DNA of 64,000 nucleotides from Branchiostoma floridae (Eukaryota > Chordata > Leptocardii > Amphioxiformes > Branchiostomatidae), in contig NC_049981.1 of NCBI RefSeq assembly GCF_000003815.2, positions 27,791,577-27,855,576 on the forward strand. Direction: 5' to 3'. Within the stretch, counting starts at the first letter, position 1. Each line of letters opens with the position of its first letter. The notes below the pieces were generated by a model. The model had not been told where the DNA came from, did not search any database, and saw only the letters and a program-made list of their open reading frames with translations. Both the position numbers and the translations under genes were made by a program. Shown one piece after another: positions 1-48,840 of the stretch.

Positions 1-1008
1 CAAACTGTCTGATAGAAATGTACTAAGGGAGTAGTATGTATAACGAGTAAGGCTGTTTTTTTTCTTCTACAGAAAGTCTCTAAAATGCTTATATATTTGT
101 GTCACCAATGACACTAAAATACAACAGTTCCTGATCACAAGCATCTATCATAAGAAACAATCAATGAAAAAAATGTTTGTACAAGATAAACACCCATCTG
201 GTGTTATTAAACAGCGAATCTTACAAATCACACTTCCAGTTCTTGATTTCTGCTGCCAGGTGATCGAGCCAATTTCCACATAGTAACCACAGCAGTCAGT
301 GTGGACCCAGGCACTGCCTCTCACGAGAAGAGAAGTCAACAGTACAGAGTCATCGTACAGCGATTGCAAGTTTCTTTTTTTCTTTTTTGCGAGTTGCAGT
401 ACCAGGTTCCGAACTGGCTGTCGTGTTTACTATGACGTCACGGTCGTAAATCAACCTAACTACCTGGCAGCAGGAATCAGGAGCTGGAAGTATGACTGGT
501 AAGATTCAAAAACACCAGAAGGGTGTATATTTTGTGCAAACGGTTATGTTCATTGAAAGGTACTGTTATGGCAGAATGTAATAAAAATGTTGACTTTTGG
601 TGACTTAGGCACTTCTAAGGTTGTGTGACCGCACCTTGCCACAAAACTCTACTTACTTTGTCACATACTTTGTGTACCTTTCCAAACGAAATCATCAGGG
701 GGATCAAATCAAGACCACTTTCGAAGAATAATTACACTTTATGTATTAGCAACACCCCCTTTCCACTATTAAACATTGATCACTGAGCTAACAAAAATTT
801 GACAGATAGATCAACGAATTTCATACATAAAGAACTATCAAATTGTGGTTGGTGTGCTTTGTTGCCTTTTAATACACTTTTACATCTGGCTTAATATCCC
901 CATGATCAAATCAGGGGTCACACAACGCTAAACGCAGTACGGTTGCTCAACGATTGTCGTCTATAGTGAAAATAGGTGGATTTAGCGCCCTCGTTTATCT
1001 ATGACGAT
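1..1008. other. 3' flank of the FReD gene, no further gene seen
   Basis: This kilobase holds the probable 3'UTR of the minus-strand gene, with an ATTAAA-type signal read on minus at 873-868. It is otherwise AT-rich, with no convincing coding exon on either strand. Confidence 0.5.
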
Positions 1009-1191
1009 TCAGAAGACAGGGTAGTAGTGGGGAAAGACCGCCATTTCCACGGACTTGAGGGAGTACCAGTCACGTTTCCACCACCACCAGAACATGCCGT
1101 CTGGCCTGGCCTCGTGCTCCCCCTGCCGGTGGTACAGTCCGTTCAGGTTGGAGTCCCCACACTGCGTGTACCACCAGCCTCCCTTCATCTC
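1009..1191 (-). CDS. FReD gene exon 6: C-terminal end of fibrinogen domain
   Basis: The acceptor TTACAG|GAG gives EMKGGWWYTQC (C355), SNLNGLYHRQG, then DGMFWWWWKRDWYSLKSVEM and a TGA at 1011-1009. The run of four tryptophans (379-382) replaces the more usual W-x-x-W pattern. The protein ends a few residues after the domain, as in most family members. Confidence 0.92.
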   Translation of the reverse strand, partial: EMKGGWWYTQCGDSNLNGLYHRQGEHEARPDGMFWWWWKRDWYSLKSVEMAVFPHYYPVF

Positions 1192-4100
1192 CTGTAACGG
1201 AAGACAACCAACGATATAAACACATGGTGTTCTTCAGATCTCCGTTCCGATCTTTCGTGGCAGATTCGTTACTGTCGGCCAAAGCTATGTCCATGGGCCA
1301 CCGTACGACCTAACACCCAGACGCCCTAAATTTCAAGGATCCAACCTGCACCCGAAAACACAACATTAATTAATTACTTGGTGATCACACCGCCCCTCCC
1401 ATTGATACACATCAGGGACAACGCGTAGCGTTAAGGTACATGTACATGCACCCTTATGGCTAACTTGACCCGGAGCATACGTTCTCTAGACAAAGGTTTT
1501 GGTCGGGAGACTAGAAGTGGTACCTGCGGCGAATTAAAACGTCTGCGGTGCGGGTAGAAACTATAAACTCCCGCCACAGACTTCGCACTTACAAATCGGC
1601 CGTAATATGTCAGAGTCATTAGATTTACATGAATTGAAGCATTCCGTTCTGTGGCACAGGTGGGCGGAGGCAGACGTTAAAAATCGCGACCACTACTAGC
1701 CACCTTACCGAACCCTCAGCTTGGAGAATACCAGAGCATACACCGACCCACCTTGGGGCAGTCCACCCATCCCTGGTTCTCACTGCCCTTGTCCCTGGTG
1801 CTGAAGGCCGAGTCATGGTTAGCGTACATGGACTCTCCCGCGGTGCCGCTGTACCCGCTTACCTGAGAAAACAGGTAAAAATTAGCCTTCTTTGAAGAAA
1901 TGCTAGGCGCGGTCGGATTTTGTTTTGTTTTGCTTTTTAGGGGGAGGGGGTGATTTGTGATTTAAAGATCGCAAATTAACGCTTCCTTCGGCCGCACCTA
2001 GACGGAGAAAAATAAAGTCACAGATAACATCTCAAAAGCAAAACTATTGAATCCTCAACTAGCAGTGCTGCATGCTAAATATTTCTCGCTCATTCGCTTC
2101 AATACTTCATTGTTATGATACAGATCATAGATGTATGTTCTTTTCGTTGAAATTCATCGAAATATCACCGACGTTCTAAGATGCTTTTATGATTAGTCTA
2201 AAGCCCACCCGCAGCCTGTAGCCCTGCCATTCGTTGTCGATGGCGAAGTGGTCGTACTCTGCGTAAGCCTTGTTCCCCTCCCAGTCGGACATGTCGATCC
2301 GCAGGGTGTAGTTCTTCTGGGCGGTAATGGCGTGGATCTTGTCGTTCCCCAGCCAGAACTCCCCACCCAAGTCGCCGAAGCCGTTCTTGTAGTCCGTCCA
2401 GGAGCGGGTGAAGTTGACGGTCCCGTCCTGCCGCCGCTGGATCACGGTCCAACCTCGGCGGTGCCGGGCACGACAGTACACAGAGAAGGGCGCCCCCTAG
2501 CGGGAAACATGCTTCAGTGTTAATCTAAACCTTATTTGCATAATTGATGAACCTGGTTAATTGTGTGAGTGGATAAACCTTGACGTGGAAACCATGCATC
2601 CTGTTAGTTTACTCCAAAGTTCGCCCTGCAGAATTCCCTATAAGTACATGGGTGTACTGCGAAAAAAAACGCATGGCATACGTTCAGAAACGTTCACAAG
2701 CTTCTGATGTGTTTCCACGGGAATATCGAAGATTGTACAATAGGTTGTGCAGGGTAAAATTCTTGACTCGGAGTTACTGTATAAAGTATGCTTTAAGATC
2801 GCGGAAGAGCATAGATTGAATTTTTAGACCCCGGGTATTCTGAGATGATATGTTCCTTGTTTTACACTTGCTTGCTGAACGTTGGTCCCCTCACAAGTTT
2901 AAGAAAGTTTTCTCCACAGGATGCGTCTTACAAAGCCGCGCACGCGGATTTAGTTTCGTATAAGCAGTAGCTTTAGTTTGTCACCAGAAGGCCCACCTGC
3001 CCAGAGTGTGGCATGTCAGTCTGCTGCCCGTGCGGCCTGATGTCGTACACCCCGCTGGTATGGTTCCCACCTGTATACACCTCCGCACAATCTAACAGGA
3101 AAATTAAATGTTAAACTAGAAAGGCCGGTATTTGCTTAGGAGCAAATTCAGCTATTTTCACTCCGCTCTCCCCTTTATGCAAAAATGGACTTTTCCAAAA
3201 TTGAACTTGAAAAATCCAATGTGAGTACTGTACGGTAATCAAACTTTTATTTCTTTATTACAACACGCACACAGCATGCTAATGTTTCACACATTAACAA
3301 AGCAAGCACCGTTTTAGGCCACACCAATTTAATTTCTTGGTTCACGGATTCGCTCGCTCCGATTTTTTGGAAAAAAAAATAAAAATAAAAATTACCAATC
3401 AGCAAATTTTCACTATTAATGAAACCATTCACCAACTTCCTGGTGTAGCAAATTGGCCTTTATATCATAAGCTCCTTAAAATCAACAAACAGCTGCTGTT
3501 ATTGTACAGTAATAGTGGTTTTGTACTTTTTTCAAGCAGAAAACTTTTTATTCTTTATATTTTTGATTAGCCCTTACCTTTACCCCAACCATTTTACAAT
3601 TTTTATTTTTATTTTTATTTCGCCCTTTCGCTCCATATTTTTTATGAAAAAATCCGTGAACCAAGAAGTTAAATTGGTGTGGCCTTACTTCAAGAAAAAA
3701 AAATTATGTCACAAACGGAAATTTTCTACAGATGCAACACGTTATGCGTGTTGCATCTGTAGAAAATTTCCGTTTGTGCACTTATTCAAGGTTGTCACAA
3801 GCATAACTAATCTTCACAAGCATAACTAATCTTCATACAAGCAGACCTCTCCAAACAAACTGTACTACACTTTTAACTCTTTACCAAGATATGCTTATTA
3901 GCCGTTTTTAGCCAAGTGCAATTTAAAAAAAAATCCAATTGGATATCATGGCTGCACTGCAATTACATTATCATTACAAATACATATAAATGTATGCACA
4001 TTGTATTCAGACAAAAAGGATCGCATTCTGTTTTTATACTTAGAGTTAATCAGCTAATACATTATATTGATGAACAAAGCTAATTAGCGACTGTATGTTT

Positions 4101-7100
4101 GCACGGAGTCTGTTTTGCATATCTAAATTTTTTGCATGCTTTTTGTCTGAAAAAAGGATGCAGCAATTGCAGTCATTATACGTCTGTTATAAACTTAACG
4201 TCCCATTTATTTTCCACATAAACTAATCAGTTTATGATTATCTAATTATTCTGGTTAACTGTTACAGTAGTACAGTGCATTACTAAATTACACAGCATAT
4301 ACCATGACGTGGTGTCTGAAAAGTCATAAAAACTTATTCATGTCTGTCATGAAATACAATGTTTGAACTCATGGTTGGTATAATAATATCTCTAATTGTC
4401 ACTTAGTTTAATAGTTACAATATTGTCACAAATAGCCTAATCATACATAAAGCTGGTGTTTCTGTCACAGTAACACTTCTTGTACGTGACTTTGCTATCC
4501 TCTCCTTGGTGTCTGTTGATGCCACCTTTGTAGCCAGTTGACTATTGTGTTCTCTGACAGGCCAGACTTTGTGGAATTAGTTGAGTTCGAGCACCCGACC
4601 AATAATGAATTTAGCACTGTCAAATTGACACCCTCTATCAAGGCACAACCCCACCTGTCTGCACAACAGTCCTGGTGGTGTATCCTCTTCCTCCAGTAGA
4701 AAATAGAATAGAATACAATAATTAGTATTTCCTTTGTGTAATTTCATGTACTGCCACCCAGAGTAAAAGGAAGATCCTTTTTGTTTGTTGATTAGAAAAA
4801 AAGCCACACCTGATTACATATATTCTTGTACAACCAACCTGAATGGACAATTCACAACATAGTGTAACGTTTGTACTAGTAGATTTGCCCTTGAAAATCT
4901 GTACTATCATATAACGTTACTATGGAAGAGAACTACTGTACACTTTTCACCGATAATTAGTAGAATCATATCATAATGTTTAATTAGTAGAAATTGTAGA
5001 TATACTCTGTATTCTTTCTTTTTTCCGTGCAGGTTAAAGTTGGCCATACAAAAATGACTGTACTTTTTGTCNNNNNNNNNNNNNNNNNNNNNNNNNNNNN
5101 NNNNNNNNNNNNNNNNNNNNNNNNNNNNNNNNNNNNNNNNNNNNNNNNNNNNNNNNNNNNNNNNNNNNNNNNNNNNNNNNNNNNNNNNNNNNNNNNNNNN
5201 NNNNNNNNNNNNNNNNNNNNNNNNNNNNNNNNNNNNNNNNNNNNNNNNNNNNNNNNNNNNNNNNNNNNNNNNNNNNNNNNNNNNNNNNNNNNNNNNNNNN
5301 NNNNNNNNNNNNNNNNNNNNNNNNNNNNNNNNNNNNNNNNNNNNNNNNNNGTACTCCCAGCCGCTAAGTTGAAAAACCCTTCCTCATTGGCTGTACTCGA
5401 GCTGACCAATCAGGTCATCGCTTCCACTAAGTGTCGGGCGCATATTGGTTCCCTTCTAAATTCAATTAGCCACAATGCACAGCTGCAGGTAAACAGCTTA
5501 CGTCACGCGCGGAAACGTCCATAACCATATATGGTGCAACGGACGCACGTGCAAACGTGACCATATATGGTTACACGCGCGAAACGCGAGCTCGGTGAAA
5601 ATATGCGTAGATACCCCGCCAAATTGGCTTTTAAATGATTTTGAAGTGACGTTTGGCCAAAAATAATACCGGGGTCCTTTTAATAAGTATCTCACGCAGT
5701 ATCATACAAGCTTTCAAGTCATCTGGACGTAATACCTGGGCACGGGAGACATGAATATACAGACGGGCCAGAAAATGACCTTAAAACATCCCTAAAATCA
5801 TTGTAAAGGTATCTATCAAAAAAATGAGAAAAACGGGTCTGGGTATTAGCCCACTGTACCCTTGTGCCAAATTTCAGGCCATTTGGTCCAGGAACGACGG
5901 AGAGGAATCACTTTAAAGGTCGCGACAGGAGAAAGAAAGAAAGAAAGAAAGAAGAAACCGTATGAAAACAATATTTTCACTCGAAGCGTACCTACGGTAC
6001 GCGGAGTGAAAATAATTAAAGCCATGCGGTTATCTTCAGTTATTACACAGTTTCCTGTAACATGCGTATGGCAGCATTGCCGACGACAGCACATTGTCAA
6101 CTAAACAGAAGGATCTCAATCCACAATGTATCATTTTTTAAGCATATAGTAACACGGGATATAGAAATCATAAAACACATATGTGTTGGAAGACATTTGC
6201 CTTTTCCATGGAAATAAGTATTACTAAGCATGTCGGTCTGAATCAAGAAGAATCAAACCAAAGCCTTCCCTGTGAAACCTGCAAGTGTTTTCTTTTGATA
6301 ACCGCCCCAGTCAGGGTCAAACACCTCGTCAGATGTAAAGACTTTTAGCTCTTAGTTTTTATCTTGATCATTGTCGTTCTAGTTGAAAGGAGTGTTGGAA
6401 GCTGAAAAATGTGAATGAATATTTCCGTTGAAAACTTACCACGTGGCATTTCTTGATGCTGGGCGTTACCGTTGAGGCCGCTGTCCCGCACCAGCTTCCC
6501 GGGCAGCACGGCCTTCATCTGATCCACCAGCTTGGTGACGTAGGTCTCGAACTTCTCCTGGTTGCGGTTGATGCGGTTGACGAGGATCTCCAGGCTGGAC
6601 AGGCGCTGGAGCAGCCCGTCTGCCTGGAACTGTAGGCTATCGATGGCGGCCTGCTGATCCGACATCTGCACTTCCACGTCTTCTCTTTGCTGGACCAACT
6701 CTTGCAACATCGGGCTTCCCAGTATGCTGTTTTGCATGACTTGGAGTTGTCCCTCCAGTCGGGACAGTCGTCTGTTCAAGATGCCGCGCTGCAGGGCTGC
6801 CACCTGGCGATCATTGGCGGCACTGTCGTCTGGACTGCGTTCTTCAGAGGGTTTGCCTACTTTAGTCCTTCAGCCATGAAATAAATTGTGTAGATATAGG
6901 AGCTACAAAGGCTTTAGCAATGATTGTAAAACTTATTGCATCATAAATGAGATTGCTATATATATCTTTTTAGACTTAATTTTATGAATGACATCATCTG
7001 GAGATCCAAAAACAAATGCGGGCAAAAAAGGAGAAAAATCCAGCAAAAAATGTTGCAAAAAATGCAAATCACGCTACTGGAACATCCAGTCCATTCTTTC

Positions 7101-7560
7101 CCAGGCTAAGTTTGTCCTATGTTCACCTCCAGTAAGAGAATTTCGTCGCCAGTTCAATCACGCTGCGACCCCATTCCCGACCATGAGTCTTCTTACCGCG
7201 CGGATCTCACCCATAAAAGTGGGCCTATGACGTGAATCTCATATATTTGCGCCATTAGGAAGATAAACATTATCAGGCAGAAATCATGCAAATCGGGCCC
7301 CAATTTACATAATATATGAGGAAATGTTACAATAGCCTTCTTTGCTAAGTTAGGATTTTCATACATTGAATGTTTATTTTGGTAGAGAAGAGAAGCAGCA
7401 ATGCAGCAGTACCATACCTGTTGTTTAGAGTCGGCTCGGTAGGGACCTTTTCTCCCGTGGTGACAGGAGGGCTGTACCCCGGCGGAACGCCACCGGCCCC
7501 TAGATCTTGTGCTCGCACCGACGCACACAATAAGACCACTATTGTAATGACCAACTCCAT
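1009..7560 (-). CDS. Secreted fibrinogen-related (FReD) protein, six coding exons, 404 aa
   Basis: Joining six GT/AG-bordered exons (7560-7418, 6834-6440, 3091-2997, 2496-2209, 1862-1752, 1191-1009) gives one frame of 404 residues plus TGA. Residues 1-17 are a signal peptide (MELVITIVVLLCASVRA), followed by a Pro/Thr-rich linker to about 47, a coiled coil at about 55-160 and a fibrinogen C-terminal domain from C181 to the end. All four domain cysteines are present (C181/C219 and C342/C355), as are the GWTVIQRR, SNLNGLY and YSLKSVEM signatures. There are N-glycosylation sequons at N189, N239 and N273. This is the architecture of angiopoietin-like, fibrinogen-like and ficolin-like secreted proteins, which oligomerise through the coiled coil and bind glycans or receptors. 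Orthology cannot be assigned by eye. The usual Asp-rich calcium loop before C342 looks eroded. An ATTAAA-type polyA signal lies about 136 bp past the stop (minus 873-868). Confidence 0.88.
1752..1862 (-). CDS. FReD gene exon 5: P-subdomain with calcium-loop region
   Basis: A 111-nt phase 0-0 exon between CTCAG|GTA and AAG|GTGGGT. It encodes GYSGTAGESMYANHDSAFST, then RDKGSENQGWVDCPK with C342. In most family members the segment before this cysteine holds an Asp/Asn-rich calcium site (DxDxD-like). Here only D331 and E335 remain as acidic candidates, so calcium binding is doubtful. Confidence 0.9.
2209..2496 (-). CDS. FReD gene exon 4: fibrinogen domain core
   Basis: A 288-nt phase 0-0 exon with borders CTAG|GGG and CGG|GTGGGC. 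It encodes APFSVYC (C219, partner of C181), GWTVIQRRQDG, the NGFGDLGGEFWLGND block, NYTLRIDMSDWEG and YRLR. These are canonical fibrinogen-domain strings, so this is the most certain exon of the gene. Sequons are NFT and NYT. Confidence 0.93.
2997..3091 (-). CDS. FReD gene exon 3: start of fibrinogen domain
   Basis: A 95-nt exon that enters in phase 1 and leaves in phase 0. It encodes DCAEVYTGGNHTSGVYDIRP, the usual opening of a fibrinogen C-terminal domain with its first cysteine (C181) and an NHT sequon. Borders are TTAG|AT and CAG|GTGGGC. Confidence 0.88.
3317..3684. mobile_element. Harbinger-like MITE, copy A (368 bp, TTA duplication)
   Basis: Ends are inverted repeats of about 35 bp beginning GGCCACACCAATTTAATTTC, flanked by TTA on both sides (3314-3316, 3685-3687). 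A second copy lies at 20151-20506 in the opposite orientation. The 3-bp TNA target duplication points to PIF/Harbinger; the interior is AT-rich and non-coding. Confidence 0.8.
3710..3778. repeat. Perfect 32-bp inverted repeat with 5-nt loop
   Basis: Arms 3710-3741 and 3747-3778 are exact reverse complements of each other, separated by TTATG. The arm starts CACAAACGGAAATTTTCTAC. It sits 23 bp past the right target duplication of the Harbinger-like copy A and has no mismatch. Confidence 0.95.
3796..3833. repeat. 19-bp unit repeated twice
   Basis: The unit CACAAGCATAACTAATCTT occurs twice head to tail just after the perfect hairpin. Confidence 0.8.
5072..5350. other. Assembly gap (279 N)
   Basis: Run of N; nothing can be read here. 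Open frames that cross it are artefacts. Confidence 1.
5525..5570. promoter_or_regulatory. Two CArG-type boxes (CCATATATGG)
   Basis: CCATATATGG occurs at 5525-5534 and again at 5561-5570. Each matches the serum response factor consensus CC(A/T)6GG. They lie in an intron of the FReD gene in a CpG-containing stretch. Function is inferred from the motif only, and the pair could be part of a repeat. Confidence 0.35.
5931..5957. repeat. GAAA microsatellite
   Basis: Short array of GAAA units with one variant unit at the right end. Confidence 0.9.
6440..6834 (-). CDS. FReD gene exon 2: coiled-coil region
   Basis: Encodes a long amphipathic stretch rich in Leu, Gln and Glu with heptad spacing (for example LSRLEGQLQVMQNSI and LLQRLSSLEILVNRINRN), expected to form the oligomerisation coil. 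The donor is CGTG|GTAAGT at 6440/6439, phase 1, which fits the next exon. The acceptor is less certain. Phase 2 from exon 1 is satisfied by CGCAG|T at 6834. A TAG|GCA acceptor at 6857 would be in phase 0 and does not fit unless an extra small exon lies between. The pyrimidine tract before 6834 is weak, so the first few residues are tentative. Confidence 0.72.
6835..7417 (-). other. FReD gene intron 1 (583 bp)
   Basis: Separates the signal-peptide exon from the coiled-coil exon. Nothing else recognisable was seen, though a small missed exon cannot be excluded because the downstream acceptor is weak. Confidence 0.6.
7418..7560 (-). CDS. FReD gene exon 1: signal peptide and Pro-rich linker
   Basis: The start ATG is at 7560-7558 and opens a typical secretion signal with a hydrophobic core (LVITIVVLLCA) ending near SVRA. 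A Gly/Pro/Thr-rich linker follows (VPPGYSPPVTTGEKVPTEP). The donor is AG|GTATGG at 7418/7417 and leaves phase 2. This start is chosen because no other frame here gives a leader peptide. Confidence 0.75.
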
Positions 7561-10500
7561 CCTGCATGCCCTACTCTGTACAGACTACAGATGAACAGAA
7601 GTCTTGCGAAACCCGGGGCTCCATCTGGGATCCGGACAGACCAGACAGTAAACACACACTCGCTCTTCTCAGATCCGCGTTTGGGAGACCTTCAAATACA
7701 CCTCTTTCGGGACGGGACAGAGTTCAAGAGGTGGATCTTTTATCATCCATTCAAGGCATAGCTTTCCCAACTGGCAGACAAGTCGAGTACCATGTGCTAT
7801 GTCAGTAAGCTGTGTGTGTACAACTCTTCCTGGTCATGGCGAGTAGCTGTTAAATTGTCTGCAGTACGCGTCACTTCACGTGTTTCAGCTTCTACCCACG
7901 ATTCGTCCTTGATATCCATACTTCAGAACTGAAATGAATATGTTGTTCTTAAGCAGTTTGCATGCGCTTCGACATTGCATGTTTTTCAAAAGCAGCCATA
8001 AGAGGACGTGTCTACGTTTGATTTCCTTATTATACCCTCCCCAAGCATCGTGAGGCCTACACTTCATCTACCAGCCATGCACTGCTCTATCTCCGAGCAG
8101 ATCTTTGGGGGCAAATTCGTGAGGGTTTCTGACTTGGGCTCCATGTGGTCAGACCTTGGGCTCCGTCAGATACAGAGAGCGTCCGGCTTTCGTCCCTAAC
8201 ATCTGCTTGGAAATAAATGTGGTGCTGGGTAACCTCGTGGTCTCAAGACGAGGTCCAATGTTCGGTCAATCTTAGTTGCTTCAAGAATCTGGCAGGAAGG
8301 TGCTTGCTGATTCAAGGAAAGGAACATGTTCTGTATCCTCTTTCTATTCAAGAGTTAAACGATCAATGGGTTTCTTATTTCGGGTCCCCAATCGCTGAGA
8401 CTTCTATCCATGCAGATGTTTGAGTACAAAACCACTGTTTTCTGAGCAACCAACAGTTCCCCTAAATCTGCTTGTTTGATTCCTGATTACTTTAGTGTAA
8501 CTGATTCCAACATGGATCAGAAGCAAAATAATATTTCTGGACGGAACCATCAGTTGGCTGTTGAGAAAACAATGTATTTGTGAGTGATCTGAATTATTCT
8601 TTATGTTTCTGGTGCCCCCAGTTGACTGATCAAGACATATGACGAGACAATTTTTCTTCCTTGACTACACACAGACACAATGAGACAAGAGAGCCGAATC
8701 TCCTTGGAAGAGAAGCCGTTTATCACTACTTAGGCCATCAGCACAATGTACATCACAGATGAGGTTACTAGAGCATAGTTACTTCTGTCAGGCATGCACA
8801 GCAACTAGGGCTGCAAGGCTAGTAGCAGTCCGAACATTGAATGGAGCGGAGCATTCTATGCAATAACCACCTTCACAATATTGAATCTATAACCATAAAA
8901 AAATCCCCCAAAACATAAAACCATGTGTTCATCTACTGAGCACTCTAATATCGTATACTTCCATTGAAATTTGTGGAGAAAGGAACACAGGGAACGAAGA
9001 GCACTGGATACATTGCATTTCCAACCTAGATACCGCTTTTGTTTCTCTCAACCTTGTTACAAATGACAACATAAAAAATTGCATATTGCCCCTTAATGCC
9101 AGACAGCAGCCCGAAACAGCCGGTTTTATTACTGGTTACTTATTAACTAGTTACTGGTAATTCATCTGGTACTAGTTAGGGTTACACTCTGGATCCAACA
9201 CTTTGCCTTCTCCTGGCCTTTTGTCAGTTTGGTTAGTTCAATAGTCCCCAACAGACTCCTCTTTGCCCCACCACCAAAGTCCTAAGCTCCAGCAAGATCG
9301 GAAGTTTCAAGCAGCAACCAAATTTTATCTCTTCATGTACGAAATATCGTTTTTTTTTAATGCTGGTCTTTCTAAACCATTACTTTTTATACATTTGTTC
9401 TTTACATGACTTAATTTTTTGTCCTTAGTTTTTGGTGACTGACAAACGAAACTTCAGTTCCTGCATGCTGACTCCAATGCGCCAACATTTCTTCTTTACA
9501 GATCTCAACATGTTACCACACAAAACTTGGGGATTTTGGCATCAATACAAAACTCAAATGGTGCTTCCTATTCAGTCACAACGCCCCAAGGTTACAGTCC
9601 CAACGTCATATCAAGTGAAGTCCAGCAAAACATGCCTATTTTTCATGACATGGGCATCTATGTNNNNNNNNNNNNNNNNNNNNNNNNNNNNNNNNNNNNN
9701 NNNNNNNNNNNNNNNNNNNNNNNNNNNNNNNNNNNNNNNNNNNNNNNNNNNNNNNNNNNNNNNGTATTGTCAAATCAGCAGAACTAGGCATCCAACCCCA
9801 TCCACTGGCAGTGCAATTCACTTCCCATGGCGTTCTATACACAGAACAGTGGTACACATGTTCAGCATGCTATGTGAGCTTTTGCTGACTTCTTAAGTTG
9901 TACATCCAACACTTAAAAGAAAACAACTGTAACAATATGAGACAGAAAATGAACAACTTTCCATCAAAGATCATTGTACTACTAAGGTTCGAGAAAAGCA
10001 ACTCTACTAGCAACAAAGAGAATCCCTGGCGGTGACCCACAGCTTTATACCACTTGTTGAATTATCACATCTAACATACAAGAATTGATATCAAGTGTAC
10101 AAAGTTTCTGAGACACCCTGAAGGTGACTCCACAGCTCCTGTGGAAACAGAAGTGAAAGAAAGAAAAAGCTCTTCAGAATCAAAACTAGTTACATACATA
10201 CTTCACCGGTACCATCTACCACATCCCTTCCTCACTTGAGAGGCAAAGTGTTGGGCAGGAAAAAAACGACTTTGTACAGACACAGACCAGAAACACATCT
10301 ACACTACATATCCCACAGAGAGCATGCTTTTGCTAATTTTCTTCTATGAACATAACCCCTGAAGGTTTTCTTATTAACATGCATTTAATAGTTCATACAA
10401 ATGTTTATTGATTTTGTTTCTAACGATTTTATAGTCATGCTATATATATATTCTTTGGGAGCCCCGTAAGTTTTACAATTGTAAAGAATACACAGACAGC

Positions 10501-11378
10501 AAACAGCACAATATTGACAAGGTTTCTAGAATGGAGACTCAGAGCTGACACATTACATAGTAACAGAAACTTACTTTGCACACCATTTGAAGCTAGACTA
10601 CATGTACTATTAGTTCTTCTTCCTATAAGACAGCAAAGTATGTGTCATAAACTCCCCAATTCATTTTCTCTAACAGGTAGAAAAAAAAATCAGGTCCCAC
10701 TATACTATCATTGCGAACCACCAGTTATACATAAAGACAATAGTATTCTAACATAAACAGAAGTAATACAACACTGCCTGTCTCGCTTCCTATACTTGAA
10801 GCTGCAGACTTATTAAAGTTCTGATAACCTTGCGCAAAATTCAAAAGGCAATGTCTCTAGTACAACTGGTTCTATTTTGATAGCTAACTGCAATTTCATC
10901 AAGAAATTGAGCAGTTCAATACTATGCAAGAACACACAGTCATCAATAAATAGAACCTAAAGAAAACAAAAGAAAACATCAGTCCATTTCTTACCTTATG
11001 CAAGGACATATCCAAAATATTTGCCATCAACAATTGACATAATAATTAATAAACTTTTGTTTAAAAATCATTAAATAACTTGGGTAACCTTTACAAGTTT
11101 GCTTGCAAACAATGGTAGAGAACAATGTCGTCATTGCGTTTATCCCTCAATGGTTTTATGTAAGTAACTGCATTTTAGTACTGGATACCCGAGCAAATCT
11201 TCAGAAACAGTTCTGAGATTAGGACTATAAACAACAGGGTTACACAATTATTTCTGTTATGGCTGTTATACAATACACTGTACAGTATGTAAATGGGAGG
11301 GGAAGGAAGCCCCATGCCTTCAGAGGATGTACCCTTTGCTGGCCCCATGAACGATACTAATGTGCCAGCAATGCCTTT
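7561..11378. other. Intergenic region and probable 3'UTR of calcineurin A
   Basis: Between the start codon of the FReD gene and the stop codon of calcineurin A. A minus-strand AATAAA lies at 10409-10404, about 970 bp past the calcineurin stop, and is a candidate polyA signal. The 100-N gap at 9664-9763 interrupts it. Frames here show no domain or splice-bordered exon. Confidence 0.5.
9664..9763. other. Assembly gap (100 N)
   Basis: Run of exactly 100 N, the conventional size for a gap of unknown length. Confidence 1.
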
Positions 11379-48643
<37,265 letters not shown>

Positions 48644-48840
48644 TGCTGGACGCTAGATAGCGATCTACAGGCCGGATGGCTCAGAAAAGTCCCCGATACA
48701 AGCGGATTCTAACAGCAGGTTCAAAGGCGACAACAAGATGGCGAACCACAACAAGACATCTCATTTGCATACGGACGGGAACCAAGGCGCATGTCGTCTG
48801 CGCACGGACACTCCCACAATGCACCGTACAAGTAGTATAT
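48644..48840 (-). promoter_or_regulatory. Probable calcineurin A promoter and 5'UTR
   Basis: Directly upstream of the start codon. It holds an AAGATGGCG (YY1-type, 48735-48743), an octamer ATTTGCAT (48763-48770), GCGCATG/TGCGCA strings (NRF1-like) and CCCACAATGC (48813-48822, close to the ZNF143 core). These fit a broadly expressed CpG promoter. No TATA box is apparent. The start site is not determined. Confidence 0.35.

Larger units (their letters stand above)
3092..6439 (-). other. FReD gene intron 2 (3.35 kb)
   Basis: Lies between the coiled-coil exon and the first fibrinogen-domain exon. It contains a Harbinger-like MITE (3317-3684), a perfect 32-bp hairpin (3710-3778), an assembly gap (5072-5350), two CArG-type boxes (5525-5534, 5561-5570) and a GAAA microsatellite. 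No extra exon was recognised. Confidence 0.7.

Noticed and set aside
5027-5524. Open frames spanning the N run
   Set aside because: Frame continuity through N is an artefact.
6440-6857. FReD exon 2 starting at TAG|GCA (6857)
   Set aside because: Phase 0 does not join to the phase-2 donor of the signal-peptide exon.
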